Shown: piece by piece, positions 13,987 to 15,215 of the stretch
Layout of the letters: every line of letters begins with the position of its first letter
Numbering within the stretch: position 1 is the stretch's first letter
Assembly (NCBI GenBank): GCA_964636225.1
Contig: CAZWQM010000029.1
Coordinates: 1 to 15,215, forward strand
Direction of reading: 5' to 3'
From: UBA1858 sp964636225
GTDB taxonomy: Bacteria; Pseudomonadota; Gammaproteobacteria; UBA4575
DNA: 15,215 bases
Translations under genes and position numbers: made by a program
The notes under the pieces: model-generated
What the model saw: the letters and a program-made list of their open reading frames with translations, nothing else
Database searches by the model: none
What the model was told of the DNA's origin: nothing

Positions 13987-14010
13987 ATATATGAATATAT
14001 ATACATATAA
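13987..14010. promoter_or_regulatory. inverted repeat, candidate operator copy 2, over the receptor start codon
   Basis: ATATATG (13987-13993) includes the ATG start. With a ten-base spacer it faces CATATAA (14004-14010), which differs from copy 1 at one position. In RNA it could also fold over the start codon and limit translation. Confidence 0.35.
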
Positions 14011-15215
14011 GAAAGTTGATATTAACTCAACATATATTGTTAATCCGGGAATCATTATTGTCATCGCGCTCAGTTCTAGCACTATTGCCCTTGGGGAAAA
14101 TACGACTCTAAACGAGATCGTTGTTGAAGCCCATCAACCCGTGATTAGTAAAATCAGCAATTCGTATGAAATTGACAAAAAATTTATTGAACAGCGTGGA
14201 GATACCAGTCTGGAACAAGTGCTGGAAACTGTCCCTAACGTGAATGTACGAGTGGGTGGACAGGGCGTACCAAGAATCGATATCCGAGGACTGCGAACAC
14301 GCCATATCAAGTTTTTAGTGAATGGAATCCCTTACAACTCCACATTTGATGGCCAGTTCGATCCGACATTTATTCCAACCTCGCAGGTGGACCGGGTGAA
14401 AGTGACAACTGGCAGCACCTCCGAACTTTATGGCGCAGACGCTTTTGCCGTTATTGATGTACTAACCCGATCCGCACAGGAACAGGAACTGAGCATCTCT
14501 TCCGAAGCAGGACCCGATGGACACCGCCATATCTCGGCACAAGGTGGTAGCAGCTACAGTAATCTGGACATTTATGGGAATCTGACTCATCGAAATCAGA
14601 ACAGCTTTGAGTTATCAGACGATTTCGATGCCACTTCTTTCGAAAATGGTGATGATCGACTTAATAGCGATTTAGAAAGAAATACCGGGTTCGGCAGCAT
14701 AACTTACCAGGCAAGTGATAATTTGACGTTAGGAATAACCGGCTCATTTTTGTATGGAGAATACGGTATTCCGTCAACTGTTTTATTTGATGACTTCGCT
14801 TCTCGTCCACGCTTCGAACGCATCGAAGATCAGGAAAACTACACTGTCCAGGTATCATTTGATTATGATCCGTTATCAAATATATTTTTACGTGGCTGGG
14901 GGTATTCAAATTATCTAGAACAAGACGAAAATCGTTATGATGATGAAGGCTTTGATTCTATTGATGACGACACAATCAGTGGATCTTTTCTTACAACCAC
15001 CAAGACTCAACGCATTGGACTTGGTTTACAGAATGGATACCACTTTAATCAAAATAACCGAATCACTTTCGCGCTAGATATTCATAAAGACGACTGGGAA
15101 CAATCTGGGGTCATTCGTGACGTCGCCATTGTCAGCGGTGGTGGCGGTGGTGGCGGTGGCGGCGGTGGCAGCGGTGGCAGCGGTGGCGGCGGTGGCGGCG
15201 GTGGCGGCGGTGGCA
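13991..15215 (+). CDS. TonB-dependent outer-membrane receptor (3' end outside the window)
   Basis: The frame is open from ATG 13991 to the window edge, giving 408 residues. It has a signal peptide (hydrophobic core PGIIIVIALSSSTIALG) and a TonB-box-like segment TLNEIVVEA (about 40-48). The plug domain follows, with LEQVLETVPNVNVRVGGQGV, IDIRGLRTRHIKFLVNGIPY, VDRVKVTTGSTSELYGADAF and AVIDVLT; these are the classic TBDR plug motifs. Barrel strands begin near residue 165. From residue 383 the chain becomes almost pure glycine (26 codons, two Ser), presumably an extracellular loop. Receptors of this kind import iron chelates, cobalamin, metals or sugars using the proton gradient. No siderophore genes are nearby; the divergent TupA/ModA-like protein hints at an oxyanion or metal complex (inference). 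The Shine-Dalgarno is weak. Confidence 0.88.
   Translation, partial: MNIYTYKKVDINSTYIVNPGIIIVIALSSSTIALGENTTLNEIVVEAHQPVISKISNSYEIDKKFIEQRGDTSLEQVLETVPNVNVRVGGQGVPRIDIRGLRTRHIKFLVNGIPYNSTFDGQFDPTFIPTSQVDRVKVTTGSTSELYGADAFAVIDVLTRSAQEQELSISSEAGPDGHRHISAQGGSSYSNLDIYGNLTHRNQNSFELSDDFDATSFENGDDRLNSDLERNTGFGSITYQASDNLTLGITGSFLYGEYGIPSTVLFDDFASRPRFERIEDQENYTVQVSFDYDPLSNIFLRGWGYSNYLEQDENRYDDEGFDSIDDDTISGSFLTTTKTQRIGLGLQNGYHFNQNNRITFALDIHKDDWEQSGVIRDVAIVSGGGGGGGGGGGSGGSGGGGGGGGGGG
15137..15214 (+). repeat. in-frame (GGY)n trinucleotide/9-bp tandem repeat encoding poly-glycine
   Basis: There are 26 consecutive codons, all GGT or GGC except two AGC, made of units such as GGTGGC and GGTGGCGGC. The last 30 bases repeat the 9-bp unit GGTGGCGGC three times plus a partial copy. 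Unit lengths are multiples of three, so slippage would change loop length without breaking the frame. The tract is strikingly GC-rich against its AT-rich surroundings and reaches the end of the window. The many GG doublets could also form two-tier G-quadruplexes. Confidence 0.9.

Overview
The window looks like chromosomal DNA of an AT-rich gammaproteobacterium. The family-level clues are a tRNA-Arg(UCG), a PilL/ChpA-type receiver fragment, remnants of the PA2778/PA2779 gene pair known from Pseudomonas, a HIG1-type small membrane protein, a TonB-dependent receptor and a Rap1a/Tai-type periplasmic protein. I cannot name a genus. Intact genes cover a little under 60% of the window, and at least eight recognisable gene remnants lie between them. 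That pattern fits a genome in active decay (for example recently host-restricted) or an error-prone assembly.

Layout. At 1-1413 there is a hydrophobic frame running off the left edge, then a SpoIIAA-like protein and an endonuclease/exonuclease/phosphatase enzyme. From 1495 to 3226 is a graveyard: a cupredoxin-like methylamine-utilisation-type gene broken by one TGA, a decayed DDE transposase, a tRNA-Arg with its own promoter and terminator, and a receiver-domain tail butted against a frameshifted outer-membrane-protein tail. From 3426 to 5342 are three intact genes (HIG1-like, Rap1a-like, NADPH-dependent FMN reductase) with an MscS N-terminal scrap between them. From 5551 to 6828 a broken PA2778-family peptidase, the tail of its partner PA2779 and the head of a CorA transporter are fused end to end. 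A perfect 13-bp-stem hairpin follows.

The most interesting block is 7080-12122. It holds an aspartoacylase/succinylglutamate-desuccinylase-family hydrolase, divergent from a 650-residue fusion of a SAM methyltransferase and a D-Ala-D-Ala-ligase-like ATP-grasp enzyme. Converging on the fusion gene is a leftward set: a SET-domain protein, a 2-oxoglutarate/Fe(II) oxygenase and a 52-residue tail-anchored membrane peptide. The chemistry on offer (amide-bond ligation, amide-bond hydrolysis, two kinds of methyl transfer, hydroxylation) suggests a peptide- or amino-acid-modifying system. The joint function is inference.

At the right end a TupA/ModA-like periplasmic binding protein is divergent from a TonB-dependent receptor. 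They share a roughly 220-bp region with two similar inverted repeats, one of which covers the receptor's start codon. The receptor runs off the window inside an in-frame (GGY)n tract that encodes a nearly pure glycine stretch, very GC-rich against its surroundings. The window may end there because an assembly broke at this repeat.
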